Source: Oscillospiraceae bacterium (GTDB lineage: Bacteria > Bacillota > Clostridia > Oscillospirales > Oscillospiraceae). Taken from it: a DNA stretch of 37,574 nucleotides. Position numbers and translations under genes: made by a program. Shown in pieces: positions 28,001-37,431 of the stretch. Within the stretch, counting starts at the first letter, position 1, and each line of letters starts with the position of its first letter. The notes under the pieces were generated by a model. It did no database searches. It saw only the letters and a program-made list of their open reading frames with translations, and was not told where the DNA came from. The stretch is taken from contig SVLL01000013.1 in the NCBI GenBank assembly GCA_015067935.1, positions 1 to 37,574 of the forward strand, read 5' to 3'.

Positions 28001-28283
28001 AAATAAGGCAGGGGATTTGGTTGGCGACTTGGCCGACCGGGATCAATTTGTCCTGCTGCGACAATATGTGTTCGGCTTGCTGCGCAATATGGTTGCGGAA
28101 GTTGCGTCCGGCAATGTGGCACCCAATCCGTACACCAGAGGCACAAGCCACAATGCCTGCAGCTATTGCCCTTATGGGAGCATCTGCAAGCCCTCTCAGG
28201 AGGAAGGCCGTCGCGACTTTAAGAAAATGACCGCGGATGAATTTTGGAACGGTATCAAGAAGGAGGTGGGACATAATGGCTGA
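25041..28283 (+). CDS. addB: Helicase-exonuclease AddAB, AddB subunit
   Basis: Start after GGAGG; LSASQIDRHAECRLSYFLRYGLGAKERKE, FRVVDYKTGRKDFDYCDVFSGVGLQMLLYLFAL nuclease motif, C-terminal Cys cluster CSYCPYGSIC. Confidence 0.94.
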   Translation: MLRILLSKDWVACRQEILSRIADDVKNERCGRILMVPELISHDTERRLCKAAGDTASRFAEVLSFPRLASRVADLAGNCVGECLDNGGRIVAMAAATRQLHSMLKAYASVETKPEFLKELVDAVDEFKRCCITSQDLKNAAEKTEGTLAQKLTELSLILEAYDAICAQGRKDPRDQMTWCLHQLRDGEFAENHVFYIDGFPDFTRQHLSILDHLICNSPLVTVGLNCDSLHSNAQAFEKAAATALELYQCAQRAGVAVEVETLPGRKDVLQQVCEGLFQGKLPDQDALAGRVIAGHAESVQAELNAAADRVMELVQSGCRYRDISIVCADMDGYENALRLVFRRRGIPLYQAGTEDILQKTVISTVLAAMEAALSGFEQHAVLRYLKSVLSPLSPDLCDRVENYVIAWGIRGSMFLKQWDRHPDGPGKQWKPWYEKELAVLNEARLLAIEPLAELSVSFKKANNLSEQVQTLRSFFTRIGLEKRLELLEMQLQSAGEYRDAQILGQLWEILLSALDQLEDTLGQTIWESELFVRLLTLLLSQYDVGTIPPVLDAVTAGSVSAQRCQQAEHLLVLGAAEGALPGYGGSKGLLTDQERVQLRDMGVPLTGGAIEGIQAEFAEIYGVFCGAARTIWISHSQSEGSYLFRRLVEALKTDTLLCDSVGAAAWDLRETGAYLAHWGDADAAKALGAERWYDDTCRRMDYSLGSVSPDGISKLYGDRLYLSASQIDRHAECRLSYFLRYGLGAKERKEYTIDPAEFGTYVHDVLEHTAKDVMELGGFDKVSIEKTLELAKKHSDAYAEANFAQLESQRLEYLFRRNWRELEMVVQELWDELKSAQFRPDSYELSFGDDGQLPAIEIEDAAIKAFVRGYVDRVDIWQNGEQHYFRVVDYKTGRKDFDYCDVFSGVGLQMLLYLFALEKSGRGKGAGVQYFPARVPILSADGRLTQTEADQMRGKEWVRKGLLLQDEDVLRAMDPSGNMSRLCCGRNKAGDLVGDLADRDQFVLLRQYVFGLLRNMVAEVASGNVAPNPYTRGTSHNACSYCPYGSICKPSQEEGRRDFKKMTADEFWNGIKKEVGHNG

Positions 28284-31200
28284 AGAATTGACCGGTCAGC
28301 AAAAGGATGCTGTATTTAACCGAGGCGGCAAACTGCTGGTTTCCGCTGCTGCAGGCTCCGGCAAGACCAAGGTACTGGTGGACCGCCTGATGTCCTACCT
28401 GCTGGACCCTGTAAAGCCTGCCAATCTGGATGATTTTCTGGTCATTACATACACCAAGGCTGCTGCCGCTGAGCTGAGGGGGAAAATTGCCTCTAAGCTG
28501 TCGGAAAAGATGGCAGAGCATCCTGAAAACCGACATTTGCAAAAGCAGATGCAGCGGCTTTATCTCGCCAAGATCACAACGGTTCATGCTTTCTGCGGTG
28601 ACATTCTCCGGGAGTATGCATATCTGGTTGACCTGCCTGCTGATTTCCGTGTGGCTGATGAAAATGAATGTATGCAGCTACGGGAAAACTGTATGAGCAA
28701 GTGCCTCGATGAGGCTTACACCCAATCGGAGGACCCGGATTTCCGGGCGTTTGTGGATACGCAAGGCTTGGGGCGCAATGACCGTTTGGTGCCTGAGATC
28801 CTGATGAAGGTCTATGACAGTGCCCGTTGTCATCTGGAACCGCGCAAGTGGCTGGATAAATGCGTCAAAAATGCGGATACCAGCAACATGGACGATGCCG
28901 CTCAGACCATTTGGGGCGAATATCTGATGAATGATCTCAGGGAGCATCTCAATCTTCAGGTTGAGGCCCTTCGGGTTTGTCTTGATGGTGCAGAGCAGAC
29001 CGAGACGATGGAGAATACTGTGACCTTACTGCAAAACACCATTTTCCAGCTGGAGCATCTTCGGGATTCCGGTACATGGGACGAGGTCGTAGACAGAAGC
29101 AACATCGATTACGGCAGACTTTCTTTTGCGAAAAATTGCCCGGATATGGACCTGCGTGACCGAATTAAGGCTGTGCGTAACGCCTGCAAGGAGGCTGTCG
29201 GCAAAAAGCTGAAGGCGTTTGCCGATCCCAGCGATGTGGTGCTGGAGGATCTGAGCAAATCTGCAGCTGCCGTTCGCGGCATGGTCAAGCTGGTGGAGGC
29301 TTTTGGCAAGGAATACGATAGTGCCAAGCGTGCCAGACGGATTTTGGACTTCGGCGATCTGGAGCACAAAATGCTGGACCTTCTGCTGGGAAAGAGCCGC
29401 AGCGGTCATACTGTTGCCGCAACGGAAATCGGTAACCGCTTCCGGGAGATTATGGTGGACGAATACCAGGACTCCAATGGGGTGCAGGATGCCATTTTCG
29501 CTGCCTTGACCGCAAAGCGGCAGAATTGCTTTATGGTGGGTGATGTGAAGCAGTCCATCTATCAGTTCCGCTTGGCTGACCCGGGTATTTTCCTCGAGAA
29601 ATACAATACATACGCCAATGTGGACGCGGCTTCAGAGGGAGAAGGACGGAGGGTAATGCTTTCCAAGAACTTCCGCTCCGGCGGTGCAGTTTTGGAAGGC
29701 GTAAACGATGTATTCCGGGAGTGTATGTCCCCGGCAGTTGGCGGTTTGGTATACGGCAAGGATGAGGAATTGGACGAAGGAATCAAGCATACCCCCCTGG
29801 GTGAGCCGGAAGTTGAGCTGTGGGCACTGCCCGTTGCGGAAAGTACCTATCACGAGGAGGCCGCATTGGTGGCGCAGCGTATTTCTCAGCTGTTGGACGG
29901 CAAACACATGGTACGCGAAAAGTCCGGCGCGTTGCGTCCCGTTCGCATCGACGATATCGCTATTTTGCTTCGGTCTCCCGGTTCAGTGGGCTGGTACTAC
30001 AAAGAAGCACTGGCTGCCATTGGCATTCCCTGCACGACCGGCGGTGGAAACGACCTGCTCCAGACTCAGGAGATTGCGGTACTGCGTGCTATTTTGCAGA
30101 CCATCAGCAATCCCCGGCAGGATATTCCGCTGATCGCCGCCTTGGCAAGTCCTGTATTTTGCGTGACCGCTGATGAGCTTGCGCAAATCCGGGGCAATCA
30201 TCCGTGGGGATGCCTGTTTGAGGCTCTTCAAAAGAGTGAGCTGCCCAAGGCAAAGGAATTCTTGGAGAATCTGACTATTTGGCGTCGGGAGGCCCGTTTG
30301 CAGCCGCTGGCACAGCTTCTGGAATCCATTTTTAGCCGCACCCGGATGGACAGCATCTTCGGTTCAATGCCCGACGGAAATATGCGTGCGGATAATCTGC
30401 AGACCTTCTATCAACTGGCCATTTCCTTTGAAAAGACCGGAAGGCGGGATTTGGAACAGTTTTTGGATCATTTGGAAGCTCTGTCCCATAAGGGCCTGAT
30501 CGTGGAAGGTACGCAGGCCAGCAATGCTGTGACGATTATGAGCATCCACAAGTCCAAGGGTTTGGAATTCCCGGTGGTTTTTGTTTGTGCGCTGTCCCGT
30601 TCCTTTAACCGGGAGAGCAGCCGCGCCCAAGTGTTGTGCGATCAGGACTTAGGGCTCGGTCTGGCAGCGGTGGATGAAAAACTCCGTGTCCGCTATCCCA
30701 CAATAGCCAAGCGTGCCATTGCTGCCAAAATCATTGCCGACAGCCTGTCCGAGGAGATGCGCGTACTTTATGTGGCGTTGACCCGGGCAAGAGATCGCCT
30801 GATTATGACTTACTCTTCCCAAAATCTGTGTAAGGATTTGGCTGAATTGGCACTTAGAATGGATGTGGGGAATCGGGAACTGCTGACAAAAGATGTTTCC
30901 TGCAGCGGCGAGTGGGTGTTGATGAGTGCCCTTCGCAGAACAGAAGCCGGAGAACTGTTTGCATTAGGCGGCAAGCCGTTGCACACACAGCCCGGTGAGC
31001 CTGCGTGGCTCATTCGTGTAGGTATGCCCAGCGGAAAGGGGTTAGTCGACATTGCGAATGACACGCCGGCCGCTAAAATGCCGGAGGATGCGATCGCAAA
31101 GCTGCAAAAGGGGCTTTCCTTCCGGTATCCGCATTCTGCCGCTACCCAAGCTCCTTCCAAGCAAACGGCAACCCAGCGTAAGGGTCGTCAAAAGGATGCA

Positions 31201-31770
31201 GAGGCCAACGAAAATACGCCGACACCCAAGCTACCGGTTCGTTGGAAGGGTAAAAGCGATGGTGCAGCCCGGGGTACTGCCATGCACGCAGTGATGCAGT
31301 ATATCCGTTATGAAAGCTGTACGGACGAAGAAAGCATCCGCAAGGAAGTTACCCGTCTGGCACAGGAGCATTTTATTACCGATGCGCAGGCACAAATGGT
31401 GGACATTGACCGAATCACCGCCTTTTTTGCCACGGACTTGGGTATGCAGCTTCGCACGCACCCCAATGTGCTGCGTGAATTCAAGTTCTCCATATTAGAT
31501 GATGCTGCCCAATATGATCCGGCCCTTGCCGGGGAGGAGATCCTGCTGCAGGGTGTTGTGGACTGTGCGATGATTGATGAACACAGCATCACGGTGATGG
31601 ACTTCAAAACCGACTATGTGACCGAGGAAACCCTGCCGGACAAGGTTGCACATTACCTGCCGCAGGTGAAAGCCTATGCCGATGCAATGGCACGAATCTA
31701 CAAGCGAAGAATTGCGTCTGCCTGGCTCTACTTCTTCCATATCGGAAGATGGGTGCAGATCGAAATCTGA
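28276..31770 (+). CDS. addA: Helicase-exonuclease AddAB, AddA subunit
   Basis: UvrD-like AAAGSGKTKVLVDRL, VDEYQDSN, GDVKQSIYQFRLADP, TIMSIHKSKGLEFPVVF, VALTRARDRL; nuclease GVVDCAMIDEHSITVMDFKTDYV; overlaps addB by 8 nt. Confidence 0.97.
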   Translation: MAEELTGQQKDAVFNRGGKLLVSAAAGSGKTKVLVDRLMSYLLDPVKPANLDDFLVITYTKAAAAELRGKIASKLSEKMAEHPENRHLQKQMQRLYLAKITTVHAFCGDILREYAYLVDLPADFRVADENECMQLRENCMSKCLDEAYTQSEDPDFRAFVDTQGLGRNDRLVPEILMKVYDSARCHLEPRKWLDKCVKNADTSNMDDAAQTIWGEYLMNDLREHLNLQVEALRVCLDGAEQTETMENTVTLLQNTIFQLEHLRDSGTWDEVVDRSNIDYGRLSFAKNCPDMDLRDRIKAVRNACKEAVGKKLKAFADPSDVVLEDLSKSAAAVRGMVKLVEAFGKEYDSAKRARRILDFGDLEHKMLDLLLGKSRSGHTVAATEIGNRFREIMVDEYQDSNGVQDAIFAALTAKRQNCFMVGDVKQSIYQFRLADPGIFLEKYNTYANVDAASEGEGRRVMLSKNFRSGGAVLEGVNDVFRECMSPAVGGLVYGKDEELDEGIKHTPLGEPEVELWALPVAESTYHEEAALVAQRISQLLDGKHMVREKSGALRPVRIDDIAILLRSPGSVGWYYKEALAAIGIPCTTGGGNDLLQTQEIAVLRAILQTISNPRQDIPLIAALASPVFCVTADELAQIRGNHPWGCLFEALQKSELPKAKEFLENLTIWRREARLQPLAQLLESIFSRTRMDSIFGSMPDGNMRADNLQTFYQLAISFEKTGRRDLEQFLDHLEALSHKGLIVEGTQASNAVTIMSIHKSKGLEFPVVFVCALSRSFNRESSRAQVLCDQDLGLGLAAVDEKLRVRYPTIAKRAIAAKIIADSLSEEMRVLYVALTRARDRLIMTYSSQNLCKDLAELALRMDVGNRELLTKDVSCSGEWVLMSALRRTEAGELFALGGKPLHTQPGEPAWLIRVGMPSGKGLVDIANDTPAAKMPEDAIAKLQKGLSFRYPHSAATQAPSKQTATQRKGRQKDAEANENTPTPKLPVRWKGKSDGAARGTAMHAVMQYIRYESCTDEESIRKEVTRLAQEHFITDAQAQMVDIDRITAFFATDLGMQLRTHPNVLREFKFSILDDAAQYDPALAGEEILLQGVVDCAMIDEHSITVMDFKTDYVTEETLPDKVAHYLPQVKAYADAMARIYKRRIASAWLYFFHIGRWVQIEI

Positions 31771-31778
31771 TAAATAAT

Positions 31779-31805
31779 GGCCTGCCGCGAAAGCCGTGGC
31801 AGGCC
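31779..31805. terminator. Terminator hairpin between addA and the minus-strand N/Q-rich ORF
   Basis: GGCCTGCC...GGCAGGCC, GTTTCTTT downstream. Confidence 0.75.
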
Positions 31806-31811
31806 GTTTCT

Positions 31812-31922
31812 TTACCGCTCGTTCTTGTTCTGGCTGTTGCGGTAGTTCTGATTGTTCTGCTGGTTCTGCTGATTCTGGTTGTTCTGGTTCTGCTGATTGT
31901 TCTGATTCTGCTTGTTATTCAT
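31812..31922 (-). CDS. 36-aa Asn/Gln-rich microprotein
   Basis: Complement reads ATG...TAA: MNNKQNQNNQQNQNNQNQQNQQNNQNYRNSQNKNER; RBS GGAGGAATTTGCT-ATG; 3' terminator hairpin; not in the supplied ORF track. Confidence 0.75.
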   Translation of the reverse strand: MNNKQNQNNQQNQNNQNQQNQQNNQNYRNSQNKNER

Positions 31923-31981
31923 AGCAAATTCCTCCGAAATTCAGTACTGCGGTATACCGCAAGAATATTGTGCCCAATTTA

Positions 31982-32338
31982 TTAGGCTTTATCCTTTGGT
32001 CGGAAAATTAAACTGACGATCAAACCGCTGATGATGGCTGCAGTAATGCCGCCTGCGGTGGCCTTCAGCCCACCGGTGAAGATGCCAAGAAAACCGTCCT
32101 TGTCAATGGCTTCCTTTACACCGTTTGCAAGGCAATACCCAAAACCGGTCAGGGGAACAGTCGCGCCTGCTCCAGCAAAATTCACAAGACAGGGATATAC
32201 TTCAAGTGCGGTAAGCAGCACACCGCAAACAACATAGCTGACCAAAATTCGTGCAGGTGTGAGCTTGGTCTTGTCGATGAGGATCTGGCCGATCAGACAA
32301 AGCAAACCGCCCACAAGAAATGCTTTTAAATAGTCCAT
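31982..32338 (-). CDS. spoVAE: Stage V sporulation protein AE
   Basis: MDYLKAFLVGGLLCLIGQILIDKTKLTPARILVSYVVCGVLLTALEVYPCLVNFAGAGATVPLTGFGYCLANGVKEAIDKDGFLGIFTGGLKATAGGITAAI; internal start at 32338. Confidence 0.95.
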   Translation of the reverse strand: MDYLKAFLVGGLLCLIGQILIDKTKLTPARILVSYVVCGVLLTALEVYPCLVNFAGAGATVPLTGFGYCLANGVKEAIDKDGFLGIFTGGLKATAGGITAAIISGLIVSLIFRPKDKA

Positions 32339-32339
32339 A

Positions 32340-33359
32340 TCAGTTGCAACCTCCGATGATCGATACTGCGTGGCACACCCCGGGAATGGGCAACCCCTGC
32401 TGAGTTGAGGTTGGAGACAGAAGCGCACCGGTACCGCAAAAGAGGATGTGTCGCAGCTTGCCTTTTTGCAGCTTCCCGAGCAGTTCACCGCACAGCGTAA
32501 TGGCACTGCATCCGCAGCCTGAGCCACCGGAGTGGACATCCTGCACAGTGTTGTCAAAAACCATTGTGCCACAGTCTGCCAGCCGCCCACCCAGATATAT
32601 GCCGTCCCTGCGCGCCAGCTCCATCAGCAGCTCCTTGCCTAATTGCCCCAGATCCCCTGTGACGATCAGATCAAAATCCTCAGGAGCTCGATGCATATCC
32701 GCAAGATGCGCTTTGATGGTCGCATAAGCAGCCGGTGCCATTGCGGCCCCCATATTGTTGGCATCCTTGATGCCCAAGTCTGTAACGGTGCCGATGGTGC
32801 AGCTGTCGATGCGAGGTCCGATACCTGCGGAGCAGAGCAGAGCCGCTCCGGAGCCGGTGACGGTCCATTGGGCGGTTGGCGTGCGCTGACCGCCGTAGCC
32901 GAGAGGGAAGCGGTATTGCCGTTCTGAGGATGCAAAATGGGATGAGGTCATTGCCACTACTTTATCCGCAAAACCGCCGCAGACTGCCATGGATGCCGCC
33001 ACAAGGCTCTCAGCCATTGTCGAGCAAGCCCCGTAAAGCCCCAGATGGGGAATCCCGGTGTTGCGCAGGGTAAAGGACGAGCCGATGCACTGATTCAGCA
33101 GGTCTCCGGAGTATACAAGGCCAATTTGAGATGGCTTCAGCTTTGCCTTTTCCAACAGCTTGTTCAGAGCCAGCTTCTGCATCTGCTTTTCGGCCTGCTC
33201 CCAGCTTTTTTGCCCGAAATAGGTATCCTTTGAGGTCAGATCAAAGGTGTGGGCCAAGGGGCCTTCCGACTCCCGTTTCCCGGCAACGCTTGCCCATGCA
33301 GTGATAACCGGCATTTGTGGGAGTACAAAGCTCTGCTTGCCCCGCTTGTTTTCCGCCAT
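32340..33359 (-). CDS. spoVAD: Stage V sporulation protein AD
   Basis: Thiolase-like fold sequence DTYFGQKSWEQAEKQM..., GLYGACSTMAESLVAASMAVCGGFADKVVAMTSSHFASSERQYRFPLGYGGQRTPTAQWTVTGSGAALL. Confidence 0.96.
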   Translation of the reverse strand: MAENKRGKQSFVLPQMPVITAWASVAGKRESEGPLAHTFDLTSKDTYFGQKSWEQAEKQMQKLALNKLLEKAKLKPSQIGLVYSGDLLNQCIGSSFTLRNTGIPHLGLYGACSTMAESLVAASMAVCGGFADKVVAMTSSHFASSERQYRFPLGYGGQRTPTAQWTVTGSGAALLCSAGIGPRIDSCTIGTVTDLGIKDANNMGAAMAPAAYATIKAHLADMHRAPEDFDLIVTGDLGQLGKELLMELARRDGIYLGGRLADCGTMVFDNTVQDVHSGGSGCGCSAITLCGELLGKLQKGKLRHILFCGTGALLSPTSTQQGLPIPGVCHAVSIIGGCN

Positions 33360-33411
33360 TTAAACCCTTCTTTCGCAGTTTTTGATAGTATGTGCATAAA
33401 TCAAAATAATA

Positions 33412-33512
33412 TGTCATTGCAAAACCCGGAGAGGCTGCTGCAATCCATATTTCCGCGAATGCGACACCCTCTCCCGGGGGAAAGGTGTTGGGCTTACGCC
33501 CTCGCAATGACA
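33412..33512. repeat. MITE-like/REP-like short element
   Basis: Terminal inverted repeats TGTCATTGC...GCAATGACA about 100 bp apart with internal ACACCctcTCCC...GGGgaaAGGTGT palindrome; intergenic. Confidence 0.55.
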
Positions 33513-33537
33513 AGTTTGGGGAATTGTACATTCGCGG

Positions 33538-33566
33538 TTGACAGATGTTTCCTTGAGGGCTATAAT
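33538..33566 (+). promoter_or_regulatory. Consensus sigma-A promoter of LRR protein gene
   Basis: TTGACA - 17 nt - TATAAT. Confidence 0.9.
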
Positions 33567-33595
33567 GTACTTATCATAAAAGGGAGGTATTTCCT

Positions 33596-36500
33596 ATGAA
33601 AAGATGGTTCACAATCCTCGCGGCATTGACCCTTGTTGTGCTGTGCATTGTCCAGCTGCCAACCGAGGCACAAGCGGCATCGGAAAGTGACTTGACCTTT
33701 GAATTGAATGAGGATGGAGAGAGCTATTATGTGTCAGATTGCAGCACATCTGCCAGCGGCAGCTTGTCCATCCCGGCTACCTATAACGGCAAGCCTGTGA
33801 CCAGTATTGGTTATCGTGCGTTCTACTACTGCAGCCGCCTGACGAGCATCACCATACCGGATAGCGTAACCAGCATTGGTTCTTCTGCGTTCGAAGACTG
33901 CAGCCTGACGAGCATCACCATCCCGAACAGCGTGACCAGCATTGGCGATGGTGCGTTCTCTGACTGCAGCAGCCTGACCGGCATCACAATTCCTGACAGT
34001 GTGACCAGCATTGGCAATCGTGCGTTCTATTACTGCACCAGACTGACTAGCATCACAATTCCTGACAGCGTGACCAGCATTGGCTCTTCTGCGTTCTCTG
34101 ACTGCACCAGACTGACCAGCATCACAATTCCTGCCAGCGTGACCAGCATTGGCTCTTCTGCGTTCTCTTACTGCACCAGCCTGACCAGCATCACAATTCC
34201 TGACGGCGTGACCAGCATTGCCAATTATGCGTTCTCTGACTGCACCAAGCTGTTCCGCATCACAATTCCTGACAGCGTGACCAGCATTGGCGATGGTGCG
34301 TTCTCTGACTGCACCAGCCTGACCAGTATCACAATTCCTGCCAGCGTGACCAGCATTGGCTCTTCTGCGTTCTATTCCTGCACCAGCCTGACCAGCATCA
34401 CAATTCCTGCCAGCGTGACCAGCATTGGCTCTTATGCGTTCTCTTCCTGCACCAGCCTTAACTACACGCAGTATGGTAACTATTACTATCTTGGCAATGA
34501 TTCTAACCCGTATTTGTATTTGGCAAAAGCATTGGATACCGGTATCAAGGAGTGCGAAATTTTCAGCCAAACCAGATTCATTGGCTCTTCTGCGTTCTCT
34601 GGTTGCACCAGACTGACCAGCGTAGTGATTCCTGCCAGCGTGACCAGCATTGGTTCTTCTGCGTTCTCTGGCTGCAGCAGCCTGACCAGCATCACAATTC
34701 CTGACAGCGTGACCAGCATTGGCAATGATGCGTTCCGTGACTGCACCAGCCTGTCCAGTGTGGCGATTGGTAACGGCGTGACCAGCATTGGCTCTTCTGC
34801 GTTCAGAAACTGCACCAGGCTGACCAGCATCACAATTCCTGACAGCGTGACCAGCATTGCCGATTATGCGTTCTATAACTGCACCAGCCTTAACTACACG
34901 CAGTATGGCAACTGTTACTATCTTGGCAACGATTCCAACCCCTATGTGTATTTGGCAGATACAATAAGTGCAGATATCACAGAATGCGAAATTTCCAGCC
35001 AAACCAGACTCATTGGCTCTTCTGCGTTCTCTGACTGCACCAGCCTGACCGGTGTGTACATTACAGATATTAGTGCCTGGTGTAAAATTATTTTTGGTGA
35101 TTATGATGCAAACCCACTATATTATGCAAAAAAACTGTATCTGAATAATATGCTTGTAACGGAATTGAATATTCCTGACGGCGTGACCAGCATTGGCTCT
35201 TCTGCGTTCAGATACTGCACCAGCCTGACCAGTATCACGATCCCCAACAGCGTGACCAGCATTGGCAATTCTGCGTTCTATTACTGCACCAGCCTGACCA
35301 GCATCACAATTCCTGACAGTGTGACCAGCATTGGCAATGATGCGTTCTTTGGCTGCAATAGCCTGACCGGTGTGTACATTACAGATATTAGTGCTTGGTG
35401 TAAAATTATTTTTGCTGATTCTGATGCAAACCCACTATATTATGCAAAAAAACTGTATCTGAATAATACGCTTGTAACGGAATTGAATATTCCTGACGGC
35501 GTGACCAGTATTGGTGATTATGCGTTCTTTTACTGCAGCAGCCTGACCAGTATCACGATCCCCGACAGCGTGACCAGTATTGGTGGCAGTGCGTTCTTCT
35601 ACTGCAGAAACCTGACGAGCATCACCATCGGTGATAGTGTGACCAGCATTGGTTCTTCTGCGTTCTATAACTGCACCAACCTGACCAGCATCACAATTCC
35701 TGACAGCGTGACCAGCATTGGCGCAAATGCCTTTAATTACTGCACCAGCCTGACCAGTGTGTACATTACAGATATTAGTGCTTGGTGTAAAATTATTTTT
35801 GCTGATTCTGATGCAAACCCACTATCTTATGCAAAAAAACTATATCTGAATAATACGCTTGTAACGGAATTGAATATTCCTGATAGCGTGACCAGCATTG
35901 GCGCAAATGCCTTTAATTACTGCACCAGCCTGAAAAAAATAGTGATTCCTGACAGTTTAAGTTGCATTGGAGGGGGCGCATTTTACAACTGTGTTAATTT
36001 AAAGAATGTAGTATACTGTGGTACGGCAGAACGGTGGGTGCAAATCGAAATCGGCTCTAACAATACTTATCTCACCAGCGCCAATCACAGTTATCACAAT
36101 ATGACTGAGGGAGATTGCTATAATCCAAAGACCTGTGTGTATTGCGGCCAAGTGGGAGAATATCCCCATGTTTGGATTGATGCAACCTGCACATCCTCTA
36201 AGTTCTGCTTCCTTTGCGGCATAACCGAAGGCGGTTTCGTTCACACTTGGACTGCTGCGACTTGTACTGCACCGAAAACCTGCACCCTTTGCGGTGTGAC
36301 AGAAGGGGATGTGGCACAAGGGGATGTGGCACATACCTGGAAGGCAGCTACTTGCACCGAAGCAGAATACTGCACCCGCTGTGGTGTGACCAAAGGTGAG
36401 TCTTTGGGGCATAATTGGACTGTTGCTAACTGCACCGATCCTGCAATCTGTTCCCGTTGCGGTGCGACAAGCGACAAGGCGCTGGGGCATCAGTATGACA

Positions 36501-37426
36501 ACGACCGTGATTATATCTGCAACACCTGCGGATATTCCCGCCTTGTGAAAGAAACAAGCCTGAAATTCTATAGCACCTCTCCCTCTCTGTCCTTCCAGGA
36601 TTACATCGGTATGCAGATCCTGATCCGCAATGCGGATGTGGCAAAGTATGATGAGGTTTATGTGATCGCCGTTCAGGAAGGACCTAACGGAGCCGTCACG
36701 ACCAAGCTGGAAGGATCACTGTTCTACGGAGCTTATCAGCTCTTCGACCAAAAGGTGCTGTCTTGGTCTATGAGCGAGACGGTCACAATGACACTCTACG
36801 GTGAAATTGATGGCGTAATCTATCAGGGCGCATCCATGACAGCATCTGTGGAATCTCTGGCATTACAGATTCTCAAAAACTCCACGGATTCCATTAAAAA
36901 CCGCCTGCTGGTGGATATGCTGAACTACGGTGCAGCGGTGCAGACGTTGTTTGGCTACAATGCATCCAATATGCCAAATGACGAGCTTGGCGACCTTGCT
37001 GACTACGGAACCACCACGGAGCCTGTCTTTACAGCTAATAATTCCATTACCGGCACGGCAAAGGTCTCCGTTCTGGTGTCCAATATCAGCCTGCAGTCCA
37101 AGGTGGAAATCCAACTTCTGTTTGCGGGGGATATTTCCGCATACGATGCCGTGGCAACGCTAAACGGAACCAATGCAGAGGTAATTGTGGACAAGGATGC
37201 CTATGCGGAACACGGCTGGACACTGGTGCGTGTTCCTCTTAAAGCCACGCAGATGCGTGAGGTCTTCACCATTGCGCTGCGCGATGCAAATGGCAACCCC
37301 GTTACGCAGGTATATAATGTCAGCGCAGAGGGCTATGCAACCTCTCGCGTGAACACGGAAAGACATGCTATGGATGTGGCGTTGATGCGCTACGGTGATT
37401 CCGTCGCAGCCTTTGCCAATCAATAA
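33596..37426 (+). CDS. BspA-type (LRR_5) leucine-rich-repeat secreted protein with C-terminal Cys-rich repeats
   Basis: Signal peptide [27 protein letters not shown]; many tandem [23 protein letters not shown] 23-aa repeats; CxxCG...H.W..A.C repeats near C-terminus; RBS GGGAGG. Confidence 0.93.
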   Translation: MKRWFTILAALTLVVLCIVQLPTEAQAASESDLTFELNEDGESYYVSDCSTSASGSLSIPATYNGKPVTSIGYRAFYYCSRLTSITIPDSVTSIGSSAFEDCSLTSITIPNSVTSIGDGAFSDCSSLTGITIPDSVTSIGNRAFYYCTRLTSITIPDSVTSIGSSAFSDCTRLTSITIPASVTSIGSSAFSYCTSLTSITIPDGVTSIANYAFSDCTKLFRITIPDSVTSIGDGAFSDCTSLTSITIPASVTSIGSSAFYSCTSLTSITIPASVTSIGSYAFSSCTSLNYTQYGNYYYLGNDSNPYLYLAKALDTGIKECEIFSQTRFIGSSAFSGCTRLTSVVIPASVTSIGSSAFSGCSSLTSITIPDSVTSIGNDAFRDCTSLSSVAIGNGVTSIGSSAFRNCTRLTSITIPDSVTSIADYAFYNCTSLNYTQYGNCYYLGNDSNPYVYLADTISADITECEISSQTRLIGSSAFSDCTSLTGVYITDISAWCKIIFGDYDANPLYYAKKLYLNNMLVTELNIPDGVTSIGSSAFRYCTSLTSITIPNSVTSIGNSAFYYCTSLTSITIPDSVTSIGNDAFFGCNSLTGVYITDISAWCKIIFADSDANPLYYAKKLYLNNTLVTELNIPDGVTSIGDYAFFYCSSLTSITIPDSVTSIGGSAFFYCRNLTSITIGDSVTSIGSSAFYNCTNLTSITIPDSVTSIGANAFNYCTSLTSVYITDISAWCKIIFADSDANPLSYAKKLYLNNTLVTELNIPDSVTSIGANAFNYCTSLKKIVIPDSLSCIGGGAFYNCVNLKNVVYCGTAERWVQIEIGSNNTYLTSANHSYHNMTEGDCYNPKTCVYCGQVGEYPHVWIDATCTSSKFCFLCGITEGGFVHTWTAATCTAPKTCTLCGVTEGDVAQGDVAHTWKAATCTEAEYCTRCGVTKGESLGHNWTVANCTDPAICSRCGATSDKALGHQYDNDRDYICNTCGYSRLVKETSLKFYSTSPSLSFQDYIGMQILIRNADVAKYDEVYVIAVQEGPNGAVTTKLEGSLFYGAYQLFDQKVLSWSMSETVTMTLYGEIDGVIYQGASMTASVESLALQILKNSTDSIKNRLLVDMLNYGAAVQTLFGYNASNMPNDELGDLADYGTTTEPVFTANNSITGTAKVSVLVSNISLQSKVEIQLLFAGDISAYDAVATLNGTNAEVIVDKDAYAEHGWTLVRVPLKATQMREVFTIALRDANGNPVTQVYNVSAEGYATSRVNTERHAMDVALMRYGDSVAAFANQ
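33841..35960 (+). repeat. DNA-level tandem repeats (about 69-nt units) inside LRR gene
   Basis: Repeated ATCACAATTCCTGACAGCGTGACCAGCATTGGC...GCGTTCTCTGACTGCACCAGCCTGACCAGC with few substitutions. Confidence 0.9.
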
Positions 37427-37431
37427 AATGA

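Noticed and set aside
31749-31985. 78-aa plus-strand ORF rich in V/L/I resembling a TM segment
   Set aside because: Antisense of the Asn/Gln-rich ORF (AAC/CAG codons read as GTT/CTG); no RBS and starts inside addA
33734-35002. 422-aa minus-strand repetitive ORF ([18 protein letters not shown] repeats)
   Set aside because: Mirror image of the LRR DNA repeats; open only because the repeat unit lacks stops in that frame
33841-35960. Regularly spaced repeats that could suggest a CRISPR array
   Set aside because: Units are in-frame 69-nt coding repeats of an LRR protein with no unique spacers
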